Source: [Lactobacillus] rogosae (GTDB lineage Bacteria; Bacillota; Clostridia; Lachnospirales; Lachnospiraceae). From it: a DNA stretch of 64,000 nucleotides. The number at the start of each line of letters is the position of its first letter. The first letter of the stretch is position 1. Made by a program: the position numbers and the translations under genes. Location: positions 1 through 64,000 of the forward strand of contig FONU01000008.1 in NCBI GenBank assembly GCA_900112995.1, read 5' to 3'. Of this stretch, positions 26,909-36,328 are shown in pieces. Under the pieces are notes generated by a model. The model was not told the origin of the DNA. It searched no databases and worked only from the letters and a program-made list of their open reading frames with translations.

Positions 26909-28468
26909 ATGGATATTAATATACAACAATTACTAAAAACAAATCTGGGACAGACGAGCCAGTCATATGATGTTAATAACAACAGGGTTGGGCAGAATAC
27001 AGCTTCTAGTATCAATCAGGCACAAAATATTAACAATAACAGTTCACTTATTAAAAATCTTATCGCTGGAAGCGTACTGACAGGCTTTATAAGTGAATTA
27101 AATGACTCTGATGCTGTTATAAGCCTTAATGATGGTTCGCTTCTTTCTGCAACTTTAGCCAATCAGGGGGCAGTTAAGCAGGGAGAAGTTGTTACATTTA
27201 TAGTCAATCAGGTAAAGGATAATCAGATTTCATTAAAAGTACTGCCTGCTGATGAACAACAGAATATGTTCATCGATAAAGCACTTGAAGCAGCAGGTCT
27301 GTATCCTACTGAGGAGAATACAGCTATGGTCAAAGAACTGTTATCCCTTAATATGCCGGTTAATACAGATATGCTTAATACTGTCAATAAATATATGGCA
27401 CAGTTTCCGGATAGTGACATTAAGACAATTGCCAATCTTGTACGTCTTGATATGCCTGTAACAGAGGAGAATATCAATCTTTATAAGGCATATGAAACAT
27501 TTAATGCCAAGCTTGACGGACAGCTTAGTACTATGGAGAATGCACTGTCTGATAATATAATGCGTGCATTTAGCAATTTCTCCCGTGATGATATACAACA
27601 GCTTAATGCTGTCATTAATAGTATGTATGGAAATGCAGATGATAACACAAATGTTACATCAAAACTGGTAACAGAAAGCTTTTCCAAGGATTTTATTAAC
27701 GAATTATCAAGACAATTAACAGAAAGCTCTAACGGTGATATTGCAGAGAAATTAAATGACCCTTCAACGACTATTAAAGATATGCTCAACGCTATTCTTA
27801 ATAATAATAAAATAACTGACCCTGCATTTCTTCCAACCAATAAAGCGACATTTGACAAGCTTTTACATCAGTTTATCAATGAAACTATGCGTATAACACC
27901 TAAAGATGTTGCAGACACTCCTGATACGCTCACCAATTATTACAAGCGTACCAAGAAAGTAATGGAAGATGTCGAAAATGTATTAAAGAGCAGTAAAGCA
28001 GATAATGATCTGGCTAAAAATATGTCTGACATAAAAAGCAATATTGATTTTATGAATGACCTTAATAAGAATATGACATTTTTCCAGATGCCGCTTAAAT
28101 TCTCTGATAGCGAAGGCAATGGGGATTTGTATGTATTTACTAACAAAAAATCACTTGCTAACAATCCGGATGAAGTAAGCGCTATGCTTCATCTGGATAT
28201 GCCTAATCTTGGATCTGTTGATGTATATGTAAAGCTTAATCATACCAATGTATCTACGAATTTTATTCTTGAAACAGAGGAATTGCTTGATTTTGTATAT
28301 GCTCATATTGATGAATTAAATGAACGTCTTGAACAGCTTGGTTATTCAACACATTTTGAGATGACCTTGTCTAATAAAGAAAATGACTTTGATTTTAATA
28401 CAGATTTTATAGAAAAAGATGTACGTTTGGACAATGGCGGACAGTATGTATTTGATATAAAAGCATAA
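26909..28468 (+). CDS. FliK-like orphan protein (YlqG-type)
   Basis: A 519-aa hydrophilic protein with no signal peptide. The start is Asn/Gln-rich; a beta-rich segment follows at about 50-115; then helices with repeated LNMPV/LDMPV phrases at about 130-200. The C-terminal part (about 395-500), LGSVDVYVKLNHTNVS then helix and strand, looks like the Flg_hook domain of hook-length control protein FliK. B. subtilis has an analogous gene, ylqG, after rnhB, followed by the FlhB-C-like ylqH as here. No other flagellar gene is in the window. Function unknown. Confidence 0.6.
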   Translation: MDINIQQLLKTNLGQTSQSYDVNNNRVGQNTASSINQAQNINNNSSLIKNLIAGSVLTGFISELNDSDAVISLNDGSLLSATLANQGAVKQGEVVTFIVNQVKDNQISLKVLPADEQQNMFIDKALEAAGLYPTEENTAMVKELLSLNMPVNTDMLNTVNKYMAQFPDSDIKTIANLVRLDMPVTEENINLYKAYETFNAKLDGQLSTMENALSDNIMRAFSNFSRDDIQQLNAVINSMYGNADDNTNVTSKLVTESFSKDFINELSRQLTESSNGDIAEKLNDPSTTIKDMLNAILNNNKITDPAFLPTNKATFDKLLHQFINETMRITPKDVADTPDTLTNYYKRTKKVMEDVENVLKSSKADNDLAKNMSDIKSNIDFMNDLNKNMTFFQMPLKFSDSEGNGDLYVFTNKKSLANNPDEVSAMLHLDMPNLGSVDVYVKLNHTNVSTNFILETEELLDFVYAHIDELNERLEQLGYSTHFEMTLSNKENDFDFNTDFIEKDVRLDNGGQYVFDIKA

Positions 28469-28580
28469 GTGTATATATAACATAAATATATCAAATTATA
28501 TATATACATAAAAGCCTATCAAAGATTGGCGTGAAAATTTATTATTGCACATTTATTATCGCACAGAAATGAGGATTAGG

Positions 28581-28865
28581 ATGGATAAGGATAACAACAA
28601 ACCAAAGATTGCGGTTGCACTTCAATATGAAAAAGGTGAGCAGGCACCTAAAATCATAGCTACAGGAAAAGGGTATCTTGCTGATAAGATTATTGAAAAA
28701 GCTAAGGAAACTGATGTTCCAACATATGAGGACAGCAAGCTTGCCAACACATTGTCCAATCTTGAAGTAGGAGATATGATACCACCTGAATTATATACAG
28801 TAGTTGCTGAAATACTTGTATTCGTGGACAAGACAGATAAATTACGAGGCAAAATTAATGGCTGA
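28581..28865 (+). CDS. FlhB C-terminal-domain-like protein (YlqH-type)
   Basis: A 94-aa protein that corresponds only to the cytoplasmic domain of FlhB/EscU export-switch proteins. It begins just after the place of the autocleavage motif: NPTH is replaced by NNKPK, followed by IAVALQYEKGEQAPKI, ATGKGYLADKI and IPPELYTVVAEIL. There are no membrane helices. In FlhB this domain binds FliK, and the preceding gene is FliK-like, so the two probably interact. The ATG at 28581 follows GAGG. It overlaps yraN by 8 bp. Confidence 0.78.
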   Translation: MDKDNNKPKIAVALQYEKGEQAPKIIATGKGYLADKIIEKAKETDVPTYEDSKLANTLSNLEVGDMIPPELYTVVAEILVFVDKTDKLRGKING

Positions 28866-29295
28866 TAAGTCTAAGAACAATAGTAAGTTTAAGAGTAGCA
28901 GCATACTTGATGATATAAGTGCATTGCATAATATAAACAAACCTAAAAACAGCAGGGCTACAGGCTCTGAATATGAAACATTAGCTGCTGCATTTCTTGA
29001 ACAAAACGGACATACAATTATTACAAGAAACTATAGAACCAGATATGGTGAGATTGATATAATATCAAAATGTAATTCAACGCTTGTGTTTACAGAATGT
29101 AAATACAGAAGTTCTTCAAAATTCGGCGACCCGCTGGAGGCTGTTAATCTTCACAAACAGCAAAAGATATGTCATACAGCTATGAATTTCTGTGTAAAAT
29201 ACGGGTATGTCAATTATCCGTGCCGCTTCGATGTAATAGCAATATATAAAGACGGAACAATAAAACATATAAAAAATGCGTTTGAATACTCTTGA
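28858..29295 (+). CDS. YraN/UPF0102 family endonuclease-like protein
   Basis: A 145-aa protein of the restriction-endonuclease fold. It has GSEYETLAAAFLEQNG, then the active-site pattern YGEIDIIS and TLVFTECKYRSS (Glu, Asp, Glu-x-Lys), as in UPF0102. The cellular role is not established; the gene usually follows rnhB. The ATG at 28858 overlaps the preceding gene by 8 bp and follows GAGGC. The N-terminal 40 residues are Ser/Lys/Asn-rich. Confidence 0.85.
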   Translation: MADKSKNNSKFKSSSILDDISALHNINKPKNSRATGSEYETLAAAFLEQNGHTIITRNYRTRYGEIDIISKCNSTLVFTECKYRSSSKFGDPLEAVNLHKQQKICHTAMNFCVKYGYVNYPCRFDVIAIYKDGTIKHIKNAFEYS

Positions 29296-29327
29296 ATTTT
29301 ATGATTAATGAATTAATGGAGGTGTCT

Positions 29328-30275
29328 ATGCCTTACAGCATATTCGATTTAAAAAGATTAAATACAAAAGAGTTGTATCATAAACTTATAGAAAAATATG
29401 GTAATGAAGATAATTTTACGGATACAATTATAACGAATGTTTCTGCTGATAATGTGCCATACCTTACATTTAAGCCTTTTGTGAACAATCCTTATATAAG
29501 GCAGGCATTCTCTACACGTCTTGGCGGTGTTAGCAGTGGTATGTATGAAAGTATGAATCTGACTTTCAATCCAGTAGGGCAGTATAGTGCTGACAGCTAT
29601 GAAAATGTACTTGCCAACTTTAAATTAATGGCTGATACTATTGATATACCTGTTGAAAATATGGTGTATACCAAGCAGACACATACTACAAACATCAAAA
29701 TTGTCGATAATTCCAATAAAGGAATGGGTATTATAAAAGAACGTAATTACGATAATATAGATGGAATTATAACTAATACTAATAATCTTTGTCTTGTATC
29801 ATCATTTGCAGATTGTATTCCTGTTACTCTTGTTGATGCTAAAAAAGGTGTTATAGCAGCACTTCATTCTGGCTGGAAAGGAACAGTTGGCAATATATCA
29901 CAGAATGGCATTGAATGTATGAAGGAAAGCTTTGGCTGTAATGAAGCTGATATTATTGCATTTGTTGGTCCTGGAATATGTAAGAACTGCTATCAGGTAA
30001 GTGAAGATGTTGCCATAGAATTTATGAAGGTATATTCTGCCGAAGAGACAGAGCTGATATTAACACCAGATGATGACAATAAATATACAGGCAAATACCA
30101 TCTGGATTTGATAGCTGCTAATTATATCAACCTTATTAATGCAGGACTTCTCCCACACAATATATATGTAGCTGATGTATGTACAAGCTGTAATAAAGAG
30201 CTGCTTTTTTCACACAGGGCGAGTGGTGGAAGACGTGGTATTATGTGTAATTTTATATATATGCGATTAATCTGA
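29328..30275 (+). CDS. YlmD/YfiH family (LACC1-like) purine nucleoside phosphorylase / polyphenol oxidase
   Basis: A 315-aa member of the YfiH/LACC1 family, whose members act as purine nucleoside phosphorylases or adenosine deaminases. Metal ligands appear in KQTHTTNI, FADCIPV and LHSGWKGT, and in the C-terminal VADVCTSC. The family core begins near FSTRLGGVSSG. An N-terminal extension of about 60 residues precedes it. ATG 29328 follows GGAGGTG; the upstream TTG at 29292 is not used. A terminator follows. Confidence 0.85.
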   Translation: MPYSIFDLKRLNTKELYHKLIEKYGNEDNFTDTIITNVSADNVPYLTFKPFVNNPYIRQAFSTRLGGVSSGMYESMNLTFNPVGQYSADSYENVLANFKLMADTIDIPVENMVYTKQTHTTNIKIVDNSNKGMGIIKERNYDNIDGIITNTNNLCLVSSFADCIPVTLVDAKKGVIAALHSGWKGTVGNISQNGIECMKESFGCNEADIIAFVGPGICKNCYQVSEDVAIEFMKVYSAEETELILTPDDDNKYTGKYHLDLIAANYINLINAGLLPHNIYVADVCTSCNKELLFSHRASGGRRGIMCNFIYMRLI

Positions 30276-30357
30276 TATAAAAATGGTTAATTAAAAAACT
30301 TTCCATTCATAAGGAATTATATAATATAAACGATTACAAATTATAAATATTGATTAT

Positions 30358-30440
30358 AAAAAATGAGCTGCCAAGCAGATGATTTATTAAATGCTAATCA
30401 TTTAATATTAACTAATCATTCAGCGTATCAGCTCATTTTT
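30358..30440. terminator. Bidirectional terminator between convergent genes
   Basis: AAAAATGAGCTG (near 30358-30370) pairs with CAGCTCATTTTT (30429-30440) around a 58-nt loop that has its own ATGATT/AATCAT pairing. It would end both the YlmD-like gene and the minus-strand gene. Confidence 0.7.
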
Positions 30441-30451
30441 ATAATTCAGGC

Positions 30452-31294
30452 TTATTTATTATGTGTTCTCTTATATTCTTCCCTTAATCGTGCTTCCTCA
30501 TTAACTCTCTTAGCCCGTCCCTTAGGACCCACCTTGGTAATTACCAGTAATATTACAAGAAGTATAAGTATCGGAACACCAACCGTAATAATATTAGAGA
30601 GAGTTTCTGTAAATACGGCATTCTGCAAAGGTGAATTCTTTACTTTCTGGTATTTGGCTGAGTTAATTATGCTTACAAGGTTATTATTCATATCATCGCT
30701 TACTTTATCAGTCTTGGACTGTATTGCATAAGTGTATATATACCCTCTGACAACCGTATAATATTTTCTGGTGTATACAGTAACATCATTAGATAATGAA
30801 TAAACATCTGTCACAAAATATGGAATATCATTGATTGTGACAATGCTGGAATTAAGCAGTTCCTCTTTAATATTATCATTGTTGATAGATGACTGGGAGG
30901 CAACATATTCTTTATATAATGAATCAAGTGAATCTTCGTCTAATTCATTAAAGCTGCTAAGACTGTTGGAAGCTGTATTGCCATATATAACAACTTCATA
31001 ATTAACATCTTCTGGAACAGCTTCAAGATAGATCTTATTGGCTATCATATTATTAGTTAATACAGCAGCCTCATCAACCCCAAGCTTTTCGAGGTATGAA
31101 TTATTGTTAGTTGTTGTTCTTGTAAAACATATAAGTTCTTTTGGAACATCTACGACTAAATCTATATCAGCAAATTTAAAATGATTGGTATCTGCGGCAC
31201 TAACATATGCCGAAGATAATCCTGATACTGAAAACAGAGTGACTGCCGAAATAACAACTGCTGCCAGCTTTTTTATTAAACCTTTATTAAACAC
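30452..31294 (-). CDS. Secreted, C-terminally membrane-anchored protein of unknown function
   Basis: A 280-aa protein with a signal peptide (MFNKGLIKKLAAVVISAV.., likely cleavage after the AYVSAA region at about residue 34), an extracellular domain of about 190 residues, and a C-terminal transmembrane helix (about 238-258) followed by a basic cytoplasmic tail. The domain has no motif I recognise; PKELICFTR and YYTVVRGYIYTYAIQ suggest a PsbP/DUF-like alpha-beta fold, but this is uncertain. The start codon is GTG (31292-31294), 5 bases after GGGAGG. It lies convergent to the YlmD-like gene and divergent from der. Confidence 0.75.
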   Translation of the reverse strand: MFNKGLIKKLAAVVISAVTLFSVSGLSSAYVSAADTNHFKFADIDLVVDVPKELICFTRTTTNNNSYLEKLGVDEAAVLTNNMIANKIYLEAVPEDVNYEVVIYGNTASNSLSSFNELDEDSLDSLYKEYVASQSSINNDNIKEELLNSSIVTINDIPYFVTDVYSLSNDVTVYTRKYYTVVRGYIYTYAIQSKTDKVSDDMNNNLVSIINSAKYQKVKNSPLQNAVFTETLSNIITVGVPILILLVILLVITKVGPKGRAKRVNEEARLREEYKRTHNK

Positions 31295-31333
31295 GAAAAA
31301 CCTCCCATAAATTAAGCATTTTCAATATTCCGT

Positions 31334-31362
31334 ATAATAGCATAGTGCTTTACAAAAAGCAA
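31334..31362 (-). promoter_or_regulatory. Minus-strand promoter of the secreted protein
   Basis: Read on the minus strand, TTGCTT (31362-31357) and TATTAT (31339-31334) are 17 bp apart. It overlaps the der promoter, so the two may compete. Confidence 0.6.
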
Positions 31363-31377
31363 TTAAACTGTTATTAT
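31349..31377 (+). promoter_or_regulatory. Promoter of der
   Basis: TTTACA (31349-31354) and TATTAT (31372-31377), 17 bp apart; overlaps the divergent minus-strand promoter by 14 bp. Confidence 0.65.
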
Positions 31378-31436
31378 ATTTTAGATTATGTATGTTAATT
31401 TTTCATAAAATAAGAAATTAAATCGGAGGCAGATAT

Positions 31437-32762
31437 ATGAGTAAACCAATAGTCGCTGTAGTAGGACGTCCCAATGTTGGTAAGTCAACATTATTCAACG
31501 ATCTTGCAGGACAGCAGATTTCTATTGTAAAAGATACCCCTGGTGTAACCAGAGATAGAATATACGCTGAAGTTACATGGCTTGATAAATCATTTACTTT
31601 AATTGATACAGGTGGTATTGAACCAGATACAAGTGATGTAATTCTTGCACAGATGAGAGAGCAGGCTGAGATAGCTATTGAAACGGCAGATGTAATTATA
31701 TTCCTTACTGATGTCAAGCAGGGACTTGTTGATTCAGATGCTAAAGTAGCAGATATGTTACGCCGTTCAAGAAAGCCTGTTATTCTGGCAGTTAATAAGG
31801 TTGATAACTTTGATAAGCTTATGCCTGATGTATACGAATTCTATAACCTTGGAATTGGTGACCCGCATCCAATATCAGCAGCATCAAAGCTCGGTCTTGG
31901 TGATATGCTTGATGAGGTTATCAAGCATTTTCCGCAAGAGTCTGAAACTGAGGAAGAAGATGAGCGTCCAAAGGTTGCCATTATTGGTAAACCCAATGTT
32001 GGTAAGTCATCAATTATTAATAAGCTCCTTGGAAAGAACAGGGTAATTGTATCTAATATTGCGGGAACAACAAGAGATGCGATAGATACAACTATAACAT
32101 ATAACAAGAAAGAATATGTATTCATTGATACTGCTGGTCTTAGACGTAAGAGCAAGATAAAAGAAGACCTTGAAAGATACAGTATTATAAGAACTGTTGC
32201 AGCTGTTGAAAGATGTGATATAGCCATTCTTGTAATTGATGCAACAGAAGGTGTTACTGAACAGGATGCTAAGATTGCGGGAATAGCCCACGAGCGTGGC
32301 AAAGGTATAATTATTGCTGTCAATAAGTGGGATGCCATAGAGAAGAACGACAAGACAATATATGAATTCACAAGCAAGATAAAAGATACTCTTTCATTTA
32401 TGTCATATGCAGAGATTATATTTATATCAGCACAGACAGGACAGCGTCTTGGAAAGATATATGAGCTGATTGATACTATAATCGACAGCCAGACTATGAG
32501 AATCCCAACTGGTGTTCTTAATGAAATTCTTACAGAAGCTGTTGCTATGAAACAGCCGCCTTCAGATAAGGGTAAGAGATTAAGAATATACTATATGACA
32601 CAGGTTTCTGTTAAACCACCGACATTCGTAATGTTCGTTAATGATAAGGAATTAACACATTTCTCTTATACAAGATATATTGAGAACCGTATAAGAGAAG
32701 CGTTTGGTTTCAGAGGTACTTCAATAAGGTTTATTAACAGGGAACGTAAGGAGAAAGAATAA
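31437..32762 (+). CDS. der: Ribosome biogenesis GTPase Der (EngA)
   Basis: Der has two GTPase domains in tandem and assists 50S assembly. Domain 1 has [11 protein letters not shown] (residue 9 on) and DTGG; domain 2 has [10 protein letters not shown] (about 184), DTAGLRR and NKWD; a KH-like domain closes the 441-aa protein. CGGAGG precedes the ATG. Its stop codon shares a base with the plsY start. Confidence 0.97.
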   Translation: MSKPIVAVVGRPNVGKSTLFNDLAGQQISIVKDTPGVTRDRIYAEVTWLDKSFTLIDTGGIEPDTSDVILAQMREQAEIAIETADVIIFLTDVKQGLVDSDAKVADMLRRSRKPVILAVNKVDNFDKLMPDVYEFYNLGIGDPHPISAASKLGLGDMLDEVIKHFPQESETEEEDERPKVAIIGKPNVGKSSIINKLLGKNRVIVSNIAGTTRDAIDTTITYNKKEYVFIDTAGLRRKSKIKEDLERYSIIRTVAAVERCDIAILVIDATEGVTEQDAKIAGIAHERGKGIIIAVNKWDAIEKNDKTIYEFTSKIKDTLSFMSYAEIIFISAQTGQRLGKIYELIDTIIDSQTMRIPTGVLNEILTEAVAMKQPPSDKGKRLRIYYMTQVSVKPPTFVMFVNDKELTHFSYTRYIENRIREAFGFRGTSIRFINRERKEKE

Positions 32763-33421
32763 TGCTTAACAGATTGATATGTCTTATTCTAGGATATTTT
32801 ATTGGTGCAATTATCCAGACAGGTTTCTGGATTGGCAAGTTTAATCATATTGATATAAGAGATTATGGCAGTGGCAACGCTGGAACAACTAATACTATGC
32901 GTACACTTGGAAAGAAAGCCGGATTTATAACATATTTTATGGATGCTTTTAAATCCTGCATTACTGCCTTAATCATACATTTTATATATGGCAGTAATGC
33001 AGATATATCAGAAATGCTTCTTATCCTTTATGGCGGATTTGGAGTTGTCCTTGGACATAACTTTCCATTCTACCTTGGATTTAAAGGTGGAAAAGGTATT
33101 GCTGCTACATCAGGATTAGTAATAAGTCTTATACTTTTTCCTAAATATTGCTTTATGTTTACAATATTTGGAATGGTAACATTTGGATTAGTAACCAAGT
33201 TCTCAAGATATGTATCATTAGGTTCTATTACCGGCATAATTGGTTTCTTTATAGAATTTGTAATATGGGGGCTTGTTGGATGGCTTCCACTTAACAATAA
33301 TGAATTCATAGAGGCTTCTATAGTTGTGTTATTATTCGTTATTCTTGGTGTTGCACGTCACAGTGGTAATATTAAAAGACTTATTAATGGAACAGAACGT
33401 AAAATTGGAGAAAAAAAGTAA
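32762..33421 (+). CDS. plsY: Glycerol-3-phosphate acyltransferase PlsY
   Basis: PlsY transfers the acyl group from acyl phosphate (made by PlsX) to glycerol-3-phosphate in the membrane. The 219-aa protein shows the three family motifs: DYGSGNAGTTNTMRTLG (motif 1), GHNFPFYLGFKGGKGIA (motif 2, with the Gly-rich loop) and the C-terminal R-H region (VARHSGNIKRL). Several membrane segments are visible. It overlaps der by one base (TAATG), a sign of coupling, and is followed by gpsA, which makes its substrate. Confidence 0.95.
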   Translation: MLNRLICLILGYFIGAIIQTGFWIGKFNHIDIRDYGSGNAGTTNTMRTLGKKAGFITYFMDAFKSCITALIIHFIYGSNADISEMLLILYGGFGVVLGHNFPFYLGFKGGKGIAATSGLVISLILFPKYCFMFTIFGMVTFGLVTKFSRYVSLGSITGIIGFFIEFVIWGLVGWLPLNNNEFIEASIVVLLFVILGVARHSGNIKRLINGTERKIGEKK

Positions 33422-33442
33422 TGCAGTAATGGAGGATTATTA

Positions 33443-34453
33443 ATGGTAAAGATAGGTGTATTAGGAGCTGGAAGCTGGGGACTTGGTCTTGCTATGCTTC
33501 TTCATAATAATGGACATGATGTAACAGTCTGGTCAGTATTTCCAGATGAGATTAATGAGCTTAACGCCACACGAGAGAATAAAAAATGTCTTCCAGGTGT
33601 AATATTCCCAGAAAGCGTAAAATTCTGTGCTGACACAGAAAAAGTTGTAACTGAAAGTGATGTGCTTATACTTGCGGTTGCTTCTCCTTATACAAGGTCA
33701 ACAGCTAAAATCGTCGCACCATATGTTAAAGAAGGACAGTATATCGTTAATGTCGGCAAGGGTATTGAGGAGGAGTCTTTAAAGACATTATGTGAGGTAA
33801 CAAAGGAAGAAATTCCACAGGCTGTAGTTGCTGTGTTATCAGGTCCAAGCCACGCTGAGGAGGTTGGAAGGGGAATTCCTACAACCTGCGTAATTGGTAC
33901 AGCTAACAAGAAAGATGCAGAATATTTGCAGAATATGTTTATGAGTAATGTATTCCGTGTATACATAAGTCCTGATGTTCTTGGAATATGTATAGGTGGT
34001 GCATTGAAAAATGTAATCGCGCTTGCTGCTGGTATTGCTGACGGCTTAGGATATGGAGATAATACTAAGGCTGCACTTATAACAAGGGGGATTGCTGAGA
34101 TAACACGACTTGGTCTTGCTATGGGTGCGGATTTTGCTACATTTTCAGGCTTGTCTGGAATAGGCGACCTTATTGTTACCTGTGCGAGTATGCACAGCCG
34201 TAACAGACGTGCCGGAATTCTTATCGGCAAAGGCTATACAACTAAAGAAGCTATGGATGAAGTACAGATGGTTGTAGAGGGTGTATATGCAGCTAAGGCA
34301 GCTAAGAAGCTTGCTGAAAAGTACAACGTAGAAATGCCAATAGTTGAACAGGTAAATCAGGTGTTATTTGATGGCAAATCTCCAGCAGATGGCGTTAAAG
34401 ACCTTATGTTAAGAGATAAGAAAATCGAAGCCGGCAATGTTGAATGGCACTAA
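33443..34453 (+). CDS. gpsA: Glycerol-3-phosphate dehydrogenase [NAD(P)+]
   Basis: GpsA reduces dihydroxyacetone phosphate to sn-glycerol-3-phosphate for phospholipids. The 336-aa protein has the N-terminal nucleotide fold GAGSWGLGLA, VLSGPSHAEEV in the middle and the catalytic helix KNVIALAAGIADGLGYGDN (Lys and downstream Asn/Asp). TGGAGG precedes the ATG, 22 bp after plsY. Confidence 0.97.
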   Translation: MVKIGVLGAGSWGLGLAMLLHNNGHDVTVWSVFPDEINELNATRENKKCLPGVIFPESVKFCADTEKVVTESDVLILAVASPYTRSTAKIVAPYVKEGQYIVNVGKGIEEESLKTLCEVTKEEIPQAVVAVLSGPSHAEEVGRGIPTTCVIGTANKKDAEYLQNMFMSNVFRVYISPDVLGICIGGALKNVIALAAGIADGLGYGDNTKAALITRGIAEITRLGLAMGADFATFSGLSGIGDLIVTCASMHSRNRRAGILIGKGYTTKEAMDEVQMVVEGVYAAKAAKKLAEKYNVEMPIVEQVNQVLFDGKSPADGVKDLMLRDKKIEAGNVEWH

Positions 34454-34480
34454 ATTATTAATATACGAGAGGTTAATCAT

Positions 34481-35044
34481 ATGCGAGTTATTGCAGGTTC
34501 GGCCAGAAGTCTTCCTTTAAGAACTATTGAAGGAACAGATACCAGACCAACTCAGGATAGAATTAAAGAGACATTATTTAATATGCTCCAGTCAGATATT
34601 CCAGGATGTAAATTTCTTGATTTATATTCTGGAAGCGGTGCAATTGGAATTGAAGCCTTAAGTCGTGGAGCAGCTAAGGCTGTGCTTGTTGAGAATTCAA
34701 AAAAGGCAGTTGAATGTATTAAGGATAATCTTACGTTTACCAAGCTTGCTGATAAAGCAGATGTTATGGAAATGGATGTATTATCTGCAATCAACAGGCT
34801 TAAGGGCAAAGATGTATTCTCAATCGTCTATATGGATCCACCATACTCTAATGATTATGAGCGTGATGTATTAGCAGCCCTTAGAAATTCAGATATTATA
34901 GATGAATATACAATTATAATTGTTGAGGAAAAGCTTGATGCTGACCTTGACTATGCTGACGAATGTGGTTTTGATATTTACCGGGTAAAAAAATATAAAA
35001 CTAATAAACATTTATTCTTAAGACTGAAGGGAAGTGCAGACTAA
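34481..35044 (+). CDS. rsmD: 16S rRNA (guanine966-N2)-methyltransferase RsmD
   Basis: A 187-aa class I SAM methyltransferase. It begins MRVIAGSARSLPL and has the SAM loop DLYSGSGAIGIEALSRG and catalytic MDPPYSND of N2-guanine methylases. GAGAGG precedes the ATG. The stop codon abuts the coaD start, the same pairing as ylbH-ylbI in B. subtilis. Confidence 0.94.
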   Translation: MRVIAGSARSLPLRTIEGTDTRPTQDRIKETLFNMLQSDIPGCKFLDLYSGSGAIGIEALSRGAAKAVLVENSKKAVECIKDNLTFTKLADKADVMEMDVLSAINRLKGKDVFSIVYMDPPYSNDYERDVLAALRNSDIIDEYTIIIVEEKLDADLDYADECGFDIYRVKKYKTNKHLFLRLKGSAD

Positions 35045-35563
35045 ATGAAAAAGGCTATATATCCTGGAAGCTTTGACCCTGTTACATTAGGACATCTTGA
35101 TATAATAAAGCGTTCAGCAGCACTTGTTGACCACCTTATCGTGGGTGTGTTAAACAACAGTACCAAAACACCATTGTTTTCAGTTGATGAACGTGTTAAT
35201 ATGTTAAAAGAAGTTACGAAAGACATTCCTAATGTCGAGATTTTAAGTTTCAGTGGACTCCTTGTAGATTTTGCAAGAGAGCATAATGTACAGGCTATAA
35301 TAAGGGGACTTAGAGCCGTAACTGATTTTGAATATGAACTTGCTATGTCTCAGACTAACAGAGTAGCCGCTCCCGATATTGATACAATATTCCTTAATAC
35401 AAGTCTTAAATATGCTTATTTAAGTTCAAGTATCGTTAAAGAAATGGCTATGTATGGCGGCGATATAAGTAAATTCGTACCAGAGTCTATTGTAGATATA
35501 GTGAGAGAACGATACAGCAGTAGTTATAATATTAAGGCAAATGAAAAGGGAGATATAAAATGA
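35045..35563 (+). CDS. coaD: Phosphopantetheine adenylyltransferase
   Basis: CoaD transfers AMP to 4'-phosphopantetheine in coenzyme A synthesis. The 172-aa protein begins [20 protein letters not shown], with the TxGH motif (TLGH), and has [15 protein letters not shown] near the C-terminus. It starts one base after the rsmD stop and overlaps the next gene by 4 bp. Confidence 0.96.
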   Translation: MKKAIYPGSFDPVTLGHLDIIKRSAALVDHLIVGVLNNSTKTPLFSVDERVNMLKEVTKDIPNVEILSFSGLLVDFAREHNVQAIIRGLRAVTDFEYELAMSQTNRVAAPDIDTIFLNTSLKYAYLSSSIVKEMAMYGGDISKFVPESIVDIVRERYSSSYNIKANEKGDIK

Positions 35564-36204
35564 GTAGAATCGAACAGCTTATAAGCGATATAGAAAGCTA
35601 CATAGATAATTGTAAATTTCAGCCATTATCTAATACTAAGATTATTGTAAATAAAGAGCAGCTTGAAGATATGCTGGCTGAATTAAGATTAAAGACACCT
35701 GAAGAAGTTAAGAAATACCAGAAAATTCTTAACAACAAAGATGCCATAATTGCCGATGCAAAAGAGCAGGCAGAATCTATTATTAATGCTGCACAGATAC
35801 AGACAGAGGAACTTATTAATGAACACGAGATTATGCAGCGTGCATATGCACAGGCTAATGCCCTTATAGAGCAGGCAAGTGCACAGGCACAGGCTATTCT
35901 TGACAGTGCGACAGAAGATGCCAACAGCATACGTCAGGGTGCTATGGACTATACAGATGATATGCTTGAGAAGCTTCAGTATATAATCGAAAAGTCTATC
36001 CGTGACAACCGCGAGAAGTACGACTCTTTATTGTCTAGTCTTGAAAATGTTCTTTCGATTGTCAATAATAATCGTAATGAATTAAAAGCACCTGTTGTAC
36101 AGGAAGAAGAGGAAGCTGTAGATAACGCACCTGACCAGCCTGAAGACAGCACAGATGACTATGGTTATGAAGAAGAATTTGAGGATGAGGATATCCTTGA
36201 ATAA
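35560..36204 (+). CDS. Coiled-coil protein of unknown function, DivIVA/ATPase-subunit-like
   Basis: A 214-aa soluble protein. Residues about 45-165 form an Ala/Gln/Glu-rich coiled coil with [18 protein letters not shown] phrases, like DivIVA-family or F0-b/V-ATPase H subunit helices. The last 40 residues are strongly acidic (Asp/Glu-rich, ending [11 protein letters not shown]). No enzymatic motif is seen. It overlaps coaD by 4 bp (ATGA), so it is made with RsmD and CoaD. A structural or cell-division role is a guess. Confidence 0.65.
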   Translation: MSRIEQLISDIESYIDNCKFQPLSNTKIIVNKEQLEDMLAELRLKTPEEVKKYQKILNNKDAIIADAKEQAESIINAAQIQTEELINEHEIMQRAYAQANALIEQASAQAQAILDSATEDANSIRQGAMDYTDDMLEKLQYIIEKSIRDNREKYDSLLSSLENVLSIVNNNRNELKAPVVQEEEEAVDNAPDQPEDSTDDYGYEEEFEDEDILE

Positions 36205-36328
36205 TTATAATATAAATACAAAAATATAATACCAATATAAAATATAATATATATAGTAACAATATAAGGCTTATGTAAGAAATATAATTTGCTGTATAGA
36301 TTATATTAATGAATTTATATAATGCTAA

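Noticed and set aside
30363-30731. 122-aa + strand ORF antisense to the secreted protein gene
   Set aside because: It begins inside the terminator hairpin and overlaps the end of a minus-strand gene with a good start and signal peptide.
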